In this document: positions 39,964 to 48,648 of the stretch, in pieces
How positions within the stretch are numbered: the first letter of the stretch is position 1
Layout of the letters: the number at the start of each line of letters is the position of its first letter
Source of the DNA: Cellulomonas sp. JH27-2
GTDB taxonomy: Bacteria > Actinomycetota > Actinomycetes > Actinomycetales > Cellulomonadaceae
DNA length: 64,000 nt
Assembly (NCBI RefSeq): GCF_014837175.1
Contig: NZ_JACYFR010000003.1
Span: forward strand, 310,001-374,000
Direction: 5' to 3'
Made by a program: the position numbers and the translations under genes
Notes under the pieces: model-generated
Told to the model about the DNA's origin: nothing
Seen by the model: only the letters and a program-made list of their open reading frames with translations
Databases searched by the model: none

Positions 39964-40725
39964 GTGCGGACGGCTCCTGAGCTGCGGACCGCCGCGATCC
40001 TGACGGCCGCAGGCAGCGGCGCCAGGCTGGGGCACGCCCTGCCGAAGGCCCTCGTGCCGGTGGCAGGCGACCCGATCGTCCTGCACGCCGCCCGGCGGCT
40101 GTGCGCATCCCGGTTCGACGACCGGCCCATCGAGTCCCTCGTCGTGTCCGCCCCCGCGGGTCACGTCGAGGGATTCGTGCGTCTGCTGGACGGTCTCCCC
40201 GTGCGCGTCACGGTGGTGGCCGGCGGTCCGTCGCGGCAGGCGTCGGTGGCCGCGGCGTTGGCGGCGGTGCCCGACGACGTCGACGTGGTGCTGGTGCACG
40301 ACGCCGCGCGCCCGTTCGCGCCGCCCGCGCTGATCGAGCGTGTGGTCGCAGCCGTCGCGGCGGGGCACGAGGCGGTGGTCCCCGGGCTCGCCGTCACGGA
40401 CACGATCAAGCGCGTGGGACCGACCGACGACGGCGGGCCGGCCGAGGGGTGGCCGGTCCTCGGCACGGTGGACCGCGCCACGCTGCGCGCGGTGCAGACC
40501 CCGCAGGGCTTCACGCGTGCGCTGCTGGCGCGCGCGCACGCGGCGGCGGCCGACGACGCGGCCGACGAGTCGCTCGCGGCCTCGGACGACGCCGGCCTGG
40601 TCGAACGCCTCGGTCTGCCGGTCTGGGTGGTGCCCGGGGACGACGACGCCGCGAAGATCACGACGCGACGCGATCTGGCGATCGCGGAGCTGACGGTCGA
40701 CCCTTCCTTCCCGACGGAGCGCTGA
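39964..40725 (+). CDS. ispD: 2-C-methyl-D-erythritol 4-phosphate cytidylyltransferase
   Basis: 253 residues. Non-mevalonate isoprenoid pathway: attaches CMP to MEP. The CTP-binding loop AAGSGARLGHALPKAL, then VHDAARPF and TDTIK, and QTPQGF are present. GTG 39964 directly follows the carD stop, so translation is probably coupled. ispF follows; the pair make consecutive pathway neighbours. Confidence 0.95.
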   Translation: MRTAPELRTAAILTAAGSGARLGHALPKALVPVAGDPIVLHAARRLCASRFDDRPIESLVVSAPAGHVEGFVRLLDGLPVRVTVVAGGPSRQASVAAALAAVPDDVDVVLVHDAARPFAPPALIERVVAAVAAGHEAVVPGLAVTDTIKRVGPTDDGGPAEGWPVLGTVDRATLRAVQTPQGFTRALLARAHAAAADDAADESLAASDDAGLVERLGLPVWVVPGDDDAAKITTRRDLAIAELTVDPSFPTER

Positions 40726-40728
40726 CAC

Positions 40729-41223
40729 ATGCCCACGAACCTTCCGCGCACGGGCATCGGTGTCGACGTGCACGCCTACGATCCAGACCCGGCGCCGGAC
40801 GCGGTCCTGCACCTGGCCGGCCTCGCATGGCCGGGCGAGCGACCGCTGGCGGGTCACTCCGACGCGGACGTCGCCGCGCACGCCGCCGCCGACGCGCTGC
40901 TCTCCGCGGCGGGCCTGGGGGACCTGGGCTCGAACTTCGGCACGGCCGAGCCGCAGTGGGCCGGTGCCGCCGGAGCGGTGCTCCTGGCCGAGGCGGCCCG
41001 CCGGGTGCGGGACGCGGGGTTCGACGTCGGCAACGTCGTGGTCCAGGTGATCGGCAACCGCCCCCGGCTGGGTCAGCGGCGCGACGAGGCCCAGGCCGTG
41101 CTGTCGGAGGCTGTGGGTGCGCCCGTCGCGCTGTCCGCCACGACGACGGACGGACTGGGGCTGACGGGGCGAGGGGAGGGCGTCGCGGCGATCGCCACGG
41201 CGCTCGTCGTCGCGCGGTCCTGA
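40729..41223 (+). CDS. ispF: 2-C-methyl-D-erythritol 2,4-cyclodiphosphate synthase
   Basis: 164 residues. Cyclises CDP-ME-2-phosphate with loss of CMP. Metal ligands D13 and H15 (GVDVHAYD) and H43 of AGHSDADV are present, as is LGLTGRGEG near the C-terminus. The last 151 bases are overlapped on the other strand by the end of the EamA gene. Confidence 0.95.
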   Translation: MPTNLPRTGIGVDVHAYDPDPAPDAVLHLAGLAWPGERPLAGHSDADVAAHAAADALLSAAGLGDLGSNFGTAEPQWAGAAGAVLLAEAARRVRDAGFDVGNVVVQVIGNRPRLGQRRDEAQAVLSEAVGAPVALSATTTDGLGLTGRGEGVAAIATALVVARS

Positions 41224-42119
41224 CGGCCGCGTCCGGCGCCCACCCGCACGCTCCCCAGCAGCACCCCGCCGACCACCAGCGCACCGCACGCCAGCTCGAC
41301 GGGAGCCGTGCGCTCGCCGAGGATCAGCCACGCCGAGCCGATCCCGACGACGGGAACGAGCATCGAGAACGGTGCGACGACGCCGGCCGGGTACCGCGAC
41401 ATGAGCGAGGTCCACAGACCCGATCCGAGCAGCGTCCCGATCAGCACGGTGAACGCGAGCCCGCCCAGCGCCGCCAGGCCGGTCGGGGAACCGAGCCCGG
41501 TGAACGAGTCGCCGATCCGCGCGGTCCCCTCGACGGCGAGCGACAGCGCGAGCAGCGGCACGGGCGGCACGACGGACATCCACAGCAGCAGCCGGAAGGA
41601 CTCGTCGGGCGCGGTGCGCACGGCCAGGCGGCTGCCGAGGTTGCCCAGCGCCCAGCCCAGCCCGCCGCACAGCGTGAGCAGCACGGGCACGAGGGTGGTG
41701 CCGCCGGCGACGTCGGCGCGGTGCAGCGCGATGCCCGCCAGGCCCGCGGCGGCGACCAGGATCCCGAGCGCCTGGCGCCCCGAGACCCGCTCGCGCAGCA
41801 GCAGCGCGGCCAGCACCACGGTGAACGGCGCCGACGACTGCAGCACCAGCGACGCGAGGCCGGTGGGCATGCCCGCGGACATCGCCCAGTAGAGGAACAC
41901 GAACTGCAGGATCCCGAACCCCAGCCCGTACAGCAGCAGCCACCGCACGCGCACCGCGGGGCGCGGGACCAGCAGCATGGTCGGCACGGCGATGAGCGCG
42001 AACCGCAGGGCCACGAGGAAGAACGGCGGGAACTGCTGCAGCGACAGGTGGATCGCGGGGAAGTTGAGGCCCCAGCACACGGCGACGAGGGCGGCGAGGA
42101 GGCGGTCACGGGTGCTCAC
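41073..42119 (-). CDS. EamA/DMT family transporter
   Basis: 348 residues. Ten transmembrane helices in two EamA repeats (about 5-135 and 150-290) of the drug/metabolite transporter superfamily, usually exporters of amino acids or metabolites. The core ends near residue 300; the last about 50 residues (Ser/Ala/Thr-rich) are read entirely antisense to ispF. GTG 42119 is the best start, starting just before WGLNFPAIH. It is divergent from a LysR gene, which probably controls it. Confidence 0.88.
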   Translation of the reverse strand: MSTRDRLLAALVAVCWGLNFPAIHLSLQQFPPFFLVALRFALIAVPTMLLVPRPAVRVRWLLLYGLGFGILQFVFLYWAMSAGMPTGLASLVLQSSAPFTVVLAALLLRERVSGRQALGILVAAAGLAGIALHRADVAGGTTLVPVLLTLCGGLGWALGNLGSRLAVRTAPDESFRLLLWMSVVPPVPLLALSLAVEGTARIGDSFTGLGSPTGLAALGGLAFTVLIGTLLGSGLWTSLMSRYPAGVVAPFSMLVPVVGIGSAWLILGERTAPVELACGALVVGGVLLGSVRVGAGRGRQDRATTSAVAIAATPSPRPVSPSPSVVVADSATGAPTASDSTAWASSRR

Positions 42120-42179
42120 GGGTCGAGCATGAGCCCGACCAACACTCCAGCACCATCGAAAAGAACTGACGCGTCCTTG

Positions 42180-42185
42180 TAGCAT
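42180..42185 (+). promoter_or_regulatory. -10-like box for the LysR gene
   Basis: TAGCAT ends 6 bases before ATG 42192 in the 72-base divergent gap, the local AT-richest region. Confidence 0.55.
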
Positions 42186-42191
42186 CGCTGC

Positions 42192-43085
42192 ATGGATGTG
42201 CGCGGCCTCGAGGCGCTCCGTGCGGTCCGGTCGCAGGGCGGCGTCACGGGTGCGGCGGCGGCGCTGCACCTCACGCCGTCGGCGGTCTCGCAGCAAGTGG
42301 CCGGGCTGCAGCGGGAGGTCGGGCTGCCCCTGACCGAGCGGGTGGGGCGCGGGCTGCGCCTCACACCGGCGGGCGAGGCGCTGGCCGATGCGGCGCTCGA
42401 CGTGGCCGTCGCGCTCGAGCGGGCCCGGGCCGCGGTCGACGACTTCGCCGGCAGCCCCGTCGGCACCGTGCGCGTGAGCGCCTTCGCGAGCGGCGCCCAG
42501 CTGCTGCTGCCCGCGCTCCTGAGCCGAGTCGCGGCGTTCGACGGCGTCGACGCCGACTGCACCGACGAGGACGTGGCCCAGGACGAGTTCGTGGGCCTGA
42601 CCGACCGCTACGACATCGTCGTCGCGCACCGTCCGGACGGCTCCCGCGCCTGGGCCGGCGTCCGGGCGGTCCCGCTGCTGCGCGAACCCCTGGACCTGGC
42701 CGTGGCGCCCGACCACCCGTTCGCGGACCGGCCCGGCGTCGACGCGGCCGAGCTGGCCGGGCAGCGCTGGATCGCGGTGCGGGAGGGCTTCCCGGTCTGG
42801 TCCGTCCTGGCCGTGATCGGTGAGGCGTCCGGCGCCGAGCCGCGCGTGGCCCACCGCATCAACGACTTCCACGTCGCGGCGGCGTTCGTCGCGGCGGGGC
42901 ACGGCGTCTCGCTGCTGCCGCGCTACACGTTCGGCGGCGCGCCCCACGTGCGGCTGGTGCCGCTCACGGGCGTGCGGGCCGGGCGGCGCATCGACGCGCT
43001 GCTGCGCCCGGACCGGGCCGAGCGGCTCGTCGTGCGGCGGGTGCTCGACGAGCTCCGGGAGGTCGCGGCCGACGTCGTGCGCTGA
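42192..43085 (+). CDS. LysR family transcriptional regulator
   Basis: 297 residues. N-terminal winged helix (residues 2-60: LRAVRSQGGVTGAAAALHLTPSAVSQQVAGL in part) and a LysR substrate-binding domain (about 90-290). The divergent EamA gene is the likely target, a very common exporter/LysR pairing (ArgP/LysG-like). The co-inducer is unknown. Confidence 0.9.
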   Translation: MDVRGLEALRAVRSQGGVTGAAAALHLTPSAVSQQVAGLQREVGLPLTERVGRGLRLTPAGEALADAALDVAVALERARAAVDDFAGSPVGTVRVSAFASGAQLLLPALLSRVAAFDGVDADCTDEDVAQDEFVGLTDRYDIVVAHRPDGSRAWAGVRAVPLLREPLDLAVAPDHPFADRPGVDAAELAGQRWIAVREGFPVWSVLAVIGEASGAEPRVAHRINDFHVAAAFVAAGHGVSLLPRYTFGGAPHVRLVPLTGVRAGRRIDALLRPDRAERLVVRRVLDELREVAADVVR

Positions 43086-43102
43086 AGTGCTCTCGCGACG
43101 GC

Positions 43103-44044
43103 TCAGGGCAGCAGGACGAGCTTGCCGCCCGCGTGGCCGCCGCGGCCCTCGCGGTGGGCGTCCGCCACGTCGTCGAGCGCGTACGTCCGTGCGACGCGCA
43201 CGTCGAGGACGCCGTCGGAGGCCAGCTCGGCGAGCTGGCCGCGGGCCGCCTCACGGATGTCCGTGCCGGGGTCGGCGCCGGGGCCGCCGCCGAGCGCCAG
43301 GATGCCGAGCGACGACGCGCGCGCGAACCCGGCGATCGTCGCGATGCGGCCGCGGTCGGCGACCAGCGCGACGGACGTGTCGAGGGCCTCGTCGGTGCCG
43401 ACGGTGTCGATCGCGGCGGTGACCGGTCCCGGCGCCACGGCGCGGATGCGCTCGATCAGGCCCGCGCCGTACTCGACGGGGATGGCGCCGAGGCTGCGCA
43501 GGTCGTCGTGCGCGTGTGGGGACGCCGTCGCGACGACCGCCGCGCCGCGCAGCTCGGCGAGCTGGACGACCATGCGCCCCACCCCGCCAGAGCCGCCGTG
43601 CACCAGCACCACGTCGCCGCGGTGCACCGACGCGGCGGTCAGGGCGTGCACGGCCGTCGTTCCCGCGAGCATCAGGCCACCCGCCGCAGCCCAGCTCAGG
43701 TCCGCCGGACGCCGGACGGTGACCTGCTCGGAGACCTCGAGCTGGTCGGCGTAGCCGCCGCGGACGCGCCAGGCGATCACCTCGTCGCCCTCGGCGAGCC
43801 AGCGCACGCCGGGTCCGATGGCGGAGACGACCCCCGCGACCTCCAGCCCGAGCCGCAGGGGCAGGCGCGAGGCGTCCGCACCCGGGGAGTCGGCGTAGGT
43901 CTTCCAGTCGATCGGGTTCACGCCGGCCGCGCGGACCTGCACGACGACGTTGCCGGGTCCCGGCTCGACGCGCGGCCCGTCGACGACCTGCAGGACCTCA
44001 GGTCCCCCGAATGCGGCAGCGACGACGACACGGTTCTGGGTCAC
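43103..44044 (-). CDS. NADP-dependent oxidoreductase, MDR/quinone oxidoreductase-like
   Basis: 313 residues. GroES-like N-terminal domain (VQVRAAGVNPIDWKTY) and a Rossmann domain with the NADPH loop HGGSGGVGRMVVQLA. The catalytic zinc cysteines of alcohol dehydrogenases are absent, so it belongs to the zinc-free quinone reductase type. The start GTG 44044 has CAATCT 6 bases upstream on its strand, a possible leaderless -10. Convergent with the LysR gene. Confidence 0.88.
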   Translation of the reverse strand: MTQNRVVVAAAFGGPEVLQVVDGPRVEPGPGNVVVQVRAAGVNPIDWKTYADSPGADASRLPLRLGLEVAGVVSAIGPGVRWLAEGDEVIAWRVRGGYADQLEVSEQVTVRRPADLSWAAAGGLMLAGTTAVHALTAASVHRGDVVLVHGGSGGVGRMVVQLAELRGAAVVATASPHAHDDLRSLGAIPVEYGAGLIERIRAVAPGPVTAAIDTVGTDEALDTSVALVADRGRIATIAGFARASSLGILALGGGPGADPGTDIREAARGQLAELASDGVLDVRVARTYALDDVADAHREGRGGHAGGKLVLLP

Positions 44045-44106
44045 GGGGACAGATTGCACCGCCCGACTGTGAGGCGCCAGGGTCCGAAGTCCGGGAAAGC
44101 CGTGGT

Positions 44107-45444
44107 TCACACCTGCGGGTGACGAGCCCCGAAGACGTGGTCGGTGTACGGGTTGCCGAACAGCCCGTCGGGATCGGCCGTCGCGCGGACGCGCTGGGCG
44201 TCTGCGAACCGGGGGTAGAGCTCGGCGAACCGCTCGGAGTCGAGCCAGTGCATCTTGCCCCAGTGCGGGCGACCGTCGACCTGGCGCATGATCGCCTCGA
44301 CCGCGTCGAAGTACCGGCGGAACGGCATCTTCACGTACTGGTGCGCGGCCACGTACGCGGTCTCGCGGCCGTGCGCGGTGGACAGCCACAGGTCGTCGGC
44401 CGCGGCGAAGCGGATCTCCAGCGGGAAGGGGACGCGCTCGCCCGACGAGCGCAGCCACGCCTCGATCTCGCCCAGCACGGCCGGGAGCTCGCGACGGGGG
44501 ATCGCGTACTCCATCTCGCGGAACACGATCCGCCGCGGGGAGACGAACACCTCGTGCGACGGGGCGACGTAGCGGCGGGCGCTGAGCGCGCGCGCCGCGA
44601 TCGCGTTGATCCGCGGCGTCGTGGCCGGGACCAGCGTTGCGAGGCGGTTCGTCAGGCCGAACAGGCCGTTCGACAGCAGCTCGTCGTCGATCCAGGCGCG
44701 CACGGGGTTCAGTGGCTCGACGACGTCGGCGGCCACCCGGTTGTTGCGCTTGGTCAGCGTCCGGCGGGTGTGCGGGAACCAGTAGAACTCGAAGTGGTCG
44801 TTGCCGTCGACCAGGTCGTCGAGCCCCTCCAGCACGGCGTCGAGCGACCACGGCTCCTCGCGGGCCTCCAGCCGGAACGCCGGGACCACCTCGAGCGTGA
44901 CCGCCGCCAGGACGCCGACGCTGCCGAGCCCCAGGCGCGCCATCGCGAAGAGCTCGGGCTGCTCGTCGCGCGAGACGTCGACGACGTCGCCGGTCGCCGT
45001 GACCAACCGCACGCCGACGACCTGCGTCGCGAGGCCGCCCAGGCGGGCGCCTGTGCCGTGCGTCCCGGTCGAGATCGCGCCCGCCACGGTCTGCTGGTCG
45101 ATGTCGCCCAGGTTGCGCATGGCCAGGCCGTGCGCGGCCAGCAGAGAGTTCAGCGTGTGGAGCCGGGTGCCCGCGCCGACGGTCGCGTACGCGGTCCCGT
45201 CGGGCCGGCGCTCGAGGCTCTCGAGACCCGCGAGATGGTCGAGGTGCAGGTGAACGCCCTCGGTGACCGCGGCGGGAGTGAACGAGTGTCCGCCACCGAC
45301 CGCGCGGACGCGCAGCGCGTCGCGCGCCGCACCCTGCACGGTGCGAGACAATTCCTGCAGGTCACGAGGGGTCTCGCTACGGTGAGGAGTGGCGACGGCG
45401 GTGCGCGCCCAGTTCTGCCAGGTCGCGCCTCGTCTGGTCCCCAT
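44107..45444 (-). CDS. D-arabinono-1,4-lactone oxidase-family FAD enzyme
   Basis: 445 residues. FAD-binding PCMH domain with GGGHSFTPA (H53, the residue that carries covalent FAD in relatives) and an ALO C-terminal domain with HWGKMHW. Relatives oxidise aldonolactones or alditols with O2. The ATG 45444 is preferred over 45468 because the upstream start would place a palindromic operator and the -10 box inside the coding region. It is divergent from tetR. Confidence 0.88.
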   Translation of the reverse strand: MGTRRGATWQNWARTAVATPHRSETPRDLQELSRTVQGAARDALRVRAVGGGHSFTPAAVTEGVHLHLDHLAGLESLERRPDGTAYATVGAGTRLHTLNSLLAAHGLAMRNLGDIDQQTVAGAISTGTHGTGARLGGLATQVVGVRLVTATGDVVDVSRDEQPELFAMARLGLGSVGVLAAVTLEVVPAFRLEAREEPWSLDAVLEGLDDLVDGNDHFEFYWFPHTRRTLTKRNNRVAADVVEPLNPVRAWIDDELLSNGLFGLTNRLATLVPATTPRINAIAARALSARRYVAPSHEVFVSPRRIVFREMEYAIPRRELPAVLGEIEAWLRSSGERVPFPLEIRFAAADDLWLSTAHGRETAYVAAHQYVKMPFRRYFDAVEAIMRQVDGRPHWGKMHWLDSERFAELYPRFADAQRVRATADPDGLFGNPYTDHVFGARHPQV

Positions 45445-45452
45445 AACAGCAG

Positions 45453-45481
45453 AGAGTGACTTGAACATCTGTCCAAGTCAA
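45453..45481 (-). promoter_or_regulatory. Promoter of the lactone oxidase gene
   Basis: On the minus strand TTGACT (45481-45476) and CACTCT (45458-45453) are 17 bases apart; the -10 box ends 8 bases before ATG 45444. The spacer is filled by the palindrome at 45457-45480. Confidence 0.55.
45457..45480. promoter_or_regulatory. Palindromic operator between the lactone oxidase gene and tetR
   Basis: Half-sites TGACTTGAACA and TGTCCAAGTCA surround a central TC; 10 of 12 base pairs are symmetric. It is the right size for a TetR dimer and covers the -35/-10 spacer of the oxidase promoter. Confidence 0.7.
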
Positions 45482-45564
45482 GTGGTGACGTGCTTCACTG
45501 GGCGCAGTGAGGGCGGGGGAGTGCGCACGACCACGGGTCGGGCGCGCGCAGGGAGGGGACCGAG

Positions 45565-46236
45565 ATGAACCGCATGCCTGTGGCGGAACGCAGGGAACAG
45601 CTCGTCGAGGCGGCGTTGACCGTCGCGAGCCGCGACGGGATCGAGGCCGCGACCGTCCGAGCCGTGGCGGCCGAGGCCGGCGTGTCGCTTGGCGTCGTCC
45701 ACTACTGCTTCCAGGACAAGGACGAGCTGCTGCGCGCGATGGCGCACGCCATCACGGAGCGGAACACCGTCCGCGGCCTGGAGGACCTGCCGCAGGGGCT
45801 GCCGCCGGCGACCGCCATCGAGTACGCGATCGAGGCCGTCTGGGCGTCGATCTCCGGCACGCGCGGGTCCCAGCTGCTCAGCTACGAGCTCACCACGGCC
45901 TCGCTGCGCAGCGCGGAGCTCAACAAGGTCGCGATGGAGCAGTACGAGGGCCAGTGGGCGGCCGCGACGCAGGTGCTCGAGGCCATCGGGCACGCCGCCG
46001 ACGTGAGCTGGTCCATGGACGCCGAGGAGATCGCACGCATCGTCGTCGCGGTCGTCGACGGCTACTCGCTCGCCTGGCTGGTGGACGGTGACGCCGAGAA
46101 GGCGCTCCGCGGCCTGCACGGGCTGGGCGGGTACCTCGCGACCCTCACCGTCCCGCGCGACGGTGCGGCCGCGACCGAGCCCGCGACGGACCCTGCTCTG
46201 GCCGCCCCCGCCGCCGACCCGGCAGGCGCTGCGTGA
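45565..46236 (+). CDS. TetR family transcriptional regulator
   Basis: 223 residues. N-terminal HTH (ATVRAVAAEAGVSLGVVHYCF, residues about 32-52) and a helical ligand-binding domain; a Pro/Ala-rich tail of about 25 residues. GGGAGGGG precedes the ATG. It overlaps the MFS gene by GTGA and faces the oxidase gene across the palindrome, so it probably represses both directions. Confidence 0.92.
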   Translation: MNRMPVAERREQLVEAALTVASRDGIEAATVRAVAAEAGVSLGVVHYCFQDKDELLRAMAHAITERNTVRGLEDLPQGLPPATAIEYAIEAVWASISGTRGSQLLSYELTTASLRSAELNKVAMEQYEGQWAAATQVLEAIGHAADVSWSMDAEEIARIVVAVVDGYSLAWLVDGDAEKALRGLHGLGGYLATLTVPRDGAAATEPATDPALAAPAADPAGAA

Positions 46237-47441
46237 CGGGCGCACCGGCGGAGTCGTCCCGGCGCGCGCGCCTGGCGACGAGCCTGGCGTTCACCGCGCA
46301 GGGCTTCGTGCTGCTCCTGCTGCTGCTGAGCCTGGACTCGTTCAAGACCAGGTACGGCGTCGACGACGACCTCATCACGGTCGCGGTCGCGGGCGTGCTC
46401 CTCGCGGCGGCGGCGGGCACGTTCGTCGCGGACGCGATCAGCCGGCGCGGTGGGAGCTGGGTCGCGCTGGTCACCGGGCTGACCCTCATCGGCGTCGCCG
46501 TCCCGCTCGCGGCCAGCGCGCCGACGTTCGGGCTGGTCATCGGGGCCTTCGCGATCTACGGCCTGGCGCTCGGCATGGTGGACGCGTCCCAGAACATGCA
46601 GGCGGTCGCCGTGCAGCGCGCCTACGGCCGGCCGCTCACCGCGGGCTTCTACGCGGCCTGGTCCGTCGGCGCCGTGGTCGCATCCTTCGTCGTCTCTGCC
46701 GGGATCGCCCTCGACCTGAGGCTCGAGCCCGTGCACGTCGTGTTCCTGCTCGCCACGCCCGTCACCTGGGTGTCGGCCGTCCTCGTCGCCCGCTGTGGCC
46801 TGCGGACGCAGGACGCGCCGCTGGAGCCGACCGGGGACCACCCGCGCAACCACGTGCCGTGGCGCCCCATGCTGGTGCTCGCCGTCGCCGTCGTCGCGTA
46901 CTTCGCCGTCGACAACGCGACGCAGACGTGGGGCACCATCTACCTGCTCGACGCGCTCGACGCGGCCGACTGGGTCGCGCCGCTCGTCATCGCGCCCTAT
47001 CTCGCCGCGACGCTGGTCTCCCGGCTGGTCGGGGACTCGCTGGTGCGGCGCTGGGGACGGGTGCGGGTGGTGCGGGTCGCGTCGCTGATCGGCGCCGCCG
47101 GCCTGCTGCTCGTCGTGCTCGCCCACGGCGTCGTCGCCGCGACCGTCGGCTTCTCGGTGGCCGGCGCCGGTCTCGGCCTGATCGTGCCGCTCTGCTTCTC
47201 CGCGGCGGGCGCGCTCTCGCCCGACCACGCCGACGCGGTCATCGCGCGGCTCAACGTCTTCAACTACCTGGGCACGCTGCTGGGCGCCGTGATGGTGGGG
47301 GCGATCGGGAGCGCGACGTCGTTCCGGATCGGCTTCCTCATCCCCGTCGCGCTCGTCCTCGTGGTGGCCGTGCTGGCGGGCCGGTTCGCCACGCCCGCGG
47401 CCCGCCCGGAATCGACGACCCCTCAGGAGGTCTCCGCATGA
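46233..47441 (+). CDS. Major facilitator superfamily transporter (YbjJ-like)
   Basis: 402 residues, twelve transmembrane helices. The segment GLALGMVDASQNMQAV is typical of the YbjJ/sugar-type MFS branch, and a loop in the middle (about 200-215) is charged. It could export or import the substrate of the flanking enzymes; direction is not known. Overlaps tetR upstream and the aldolase downstream by 4 bases each. Confidence 0.9.
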   Translation: MTGAPAESSRRARLATSLAFTAQGFVLLLLLLSLDSFKTRYGVDDDLITVAVAGVLLAAAAGTFVADAISRRGGSWVALVTGLTLIGVAVPLAASAPTFGLVIGAFAIYGLALGMVDASQNMQAVAVQRAYGRPLTAGFYAAWSVGAVVASFVVSAGIALDLRLEPVHVVFLLATPVTWVSAVLVARCGLRTQDAPLEPTGDHPRNHVPWRPMLVLAVAVVAYFAVDNATQTWGTIYLLDALDAADWVAPLVIAPYLAATLVSRLVGDSLVRRWGRVRVVRVASLIGAAGLLLVVLAHGVVAATVGFSVAGAGLGLIVPLCFSAAGALSPDHADAVIARLNVFNYLGTLLGAVMVGAIGSATSFRIGFLIPVALVLVVAVLAGRFATPAARPESTTPQEVSA

Positions 47442-48616
47442 CGCTCGGCGCACGCCTCGACGCAGCCACGGGCCACCTGCCCGCTCCTCTCGCGGTCGTC
47501 GACCTCGACGCCCTGGAGGCCAACGCCGACGACCTCGTGCGCCGCGCGGCCGGCACCCCCATCCGTGTCGCCAGCAAGTCCGTGCGCGTGCGTGAGGTGC
47601 TGCACCGCGTCCTCGCGCGCCCGGGCTTCGCGGGCGTCATGGGCTACTCCCTGCGCGAGGGGCTGTGGCTCGTCTCGCAGGGGGTCGACGACGTGCTGCT
47701 GGGCTACCCGACCGTCGACGTCGGGGCCCTGGACGACCTGGCCGCGAACCCCGCTGCCGCGGCAGCGATCACGCTCATGGTCGACGACGTCGCCCAGGTC
47801 GACCTCGCGGCAAAGGCCGCCGCGGCGCACGGCACGACGATCCGCGTCTGCCTCGACGTCGACGCGTCGCTGCAGGTGCGGTTCGGCCCGATCCGCGCGC
47901 ACCTGGGTGTGCGGCGCTCGCCCGTCCACACCGCCGAGCAGGCCGGCGAGCTGGCGGCGTACATCGCGCAGCGCGACGGCATCGACGTGCGCGGCGTCAT
48001 GTTCTACGAGGCGCAGGTGGCCGGCCTCCCTGACTCCTCGCCCGCGGTGCGGGCGGTGAAGAAGCTGTCGATCCGGGACCTCGCGACGCGGCGCACGGCC
48101 GTGGTCGAGGCTGTCGAGGCGGCCGTCGGGCATCGCCTGGAGCTCGTGAACTCGGGCGGGTCGGGCTCGGTGCAGACCAGCGCCGCGGCGCCGTCGGTCA
48201 CCGAGGTCACCGCGGGCTCCGGCCTGTTCGTCCCGACGCTGTTCGACGACTACCGCTCGTTCGAGCCCCGGCCCGCCGCGTTCTTCGGGCTCGACGTCGT
48301 CCGGATCCCCGCGCCCGGCTACGCCACCGCGTTCGGCGGCGGCTACATCGCGTCGGGCCCGCCGACGAAGTCGCGCCAGCCGCGGCCGGTGTTCCCCGGC
48401 GGCCTGTCGCTGACCGACCGCGAGGGCGCCGGTGAGGTGCAGACGCCGCTGCGCGTGCCCGCCCGCTCCGACCTGCGCGTCGGCGACCGCGTGTGGTTCC
48501 GGCACGCCAAGTCCGGCGAGGTGATGGAGCGGTTCGCGACCGTGCACCTGGTGCGGGGCGAGGCGGTTGAGGCGAGCGTGCCCACCTACCGGGGCGAGGG
48601 CGGCACGTTCGGCTGA
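47438..48616 (+). CDS. PLP-dependent amino acid deaminase/aldolase (alanine racemase-like fold)
   Basis: 392 residues. Alanine racemase N-terminal barrel (PLP Lys probably K47 in RVASKSVRV; phosphate loop SGGSGS) and a D-serine dehydratase-like C-terminal domain. Relatives are D-threonine aldolases and D-serine dehydratases, acting on beta-hydroxy amino acids. AGGAGG precedes the ATG, which overlaps the MFS stop. The last gene of the TetR operon. Confidence 0.87.
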   Translation: MTLGARLDAATGHLPAPLAVVDLDALEANADDLVRRAAGTPIRVASKSVRVREVLHRVLARPGFAGVMGYSLREGLWLVSQGVDDVLLGYPTVDVGALDDLAANPAAAAAITLMVDDVAQVDLAAKAAAAHGTTIRVCLDVDASLQVRFGPIRAHLGVRRSPVHTAEQAGELAAYIAQRDGIDVRGVMFYEAQVAGLPDSSPAVRAVKKLSIRDLATRRTAVVEAVEAAVGHRLELVNSGGSGSVQTSAAAPSVTEVTAGSGLFVPTLFDDYRSFEPRPAAFFGLDVVRIPAPGYATAFGGGYIASGPPTKSRQPRPVFPGGLSLTDREGAGEVQTPLRVPARSDLRVGDRVWFRHAKSGEVMERFATVHLVRGEAVEASVPTYRGEGGTFG

Positions 48617-48636
48617 GCCGCAGGCCGGGCGCCCGG

Positions 48637-48642
48637 TAACCT
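48637..48642 (+). promoter_or_regulatory. -10-like box for cysS
   Basis: TAACCT ends 6 bases before GTG 48649, so cysS need not depend on the accessory genes upstream. Confidence 0.55.
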
Positions 48643-48648
48643 TGCCCG

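Noticed and set aside
45445..45468. Longer lactone oxidase start at 45468
   Set aside because: It would put the -10 box and half of the operator within the coding sequence, and the next ATG fits the family N-terminus.
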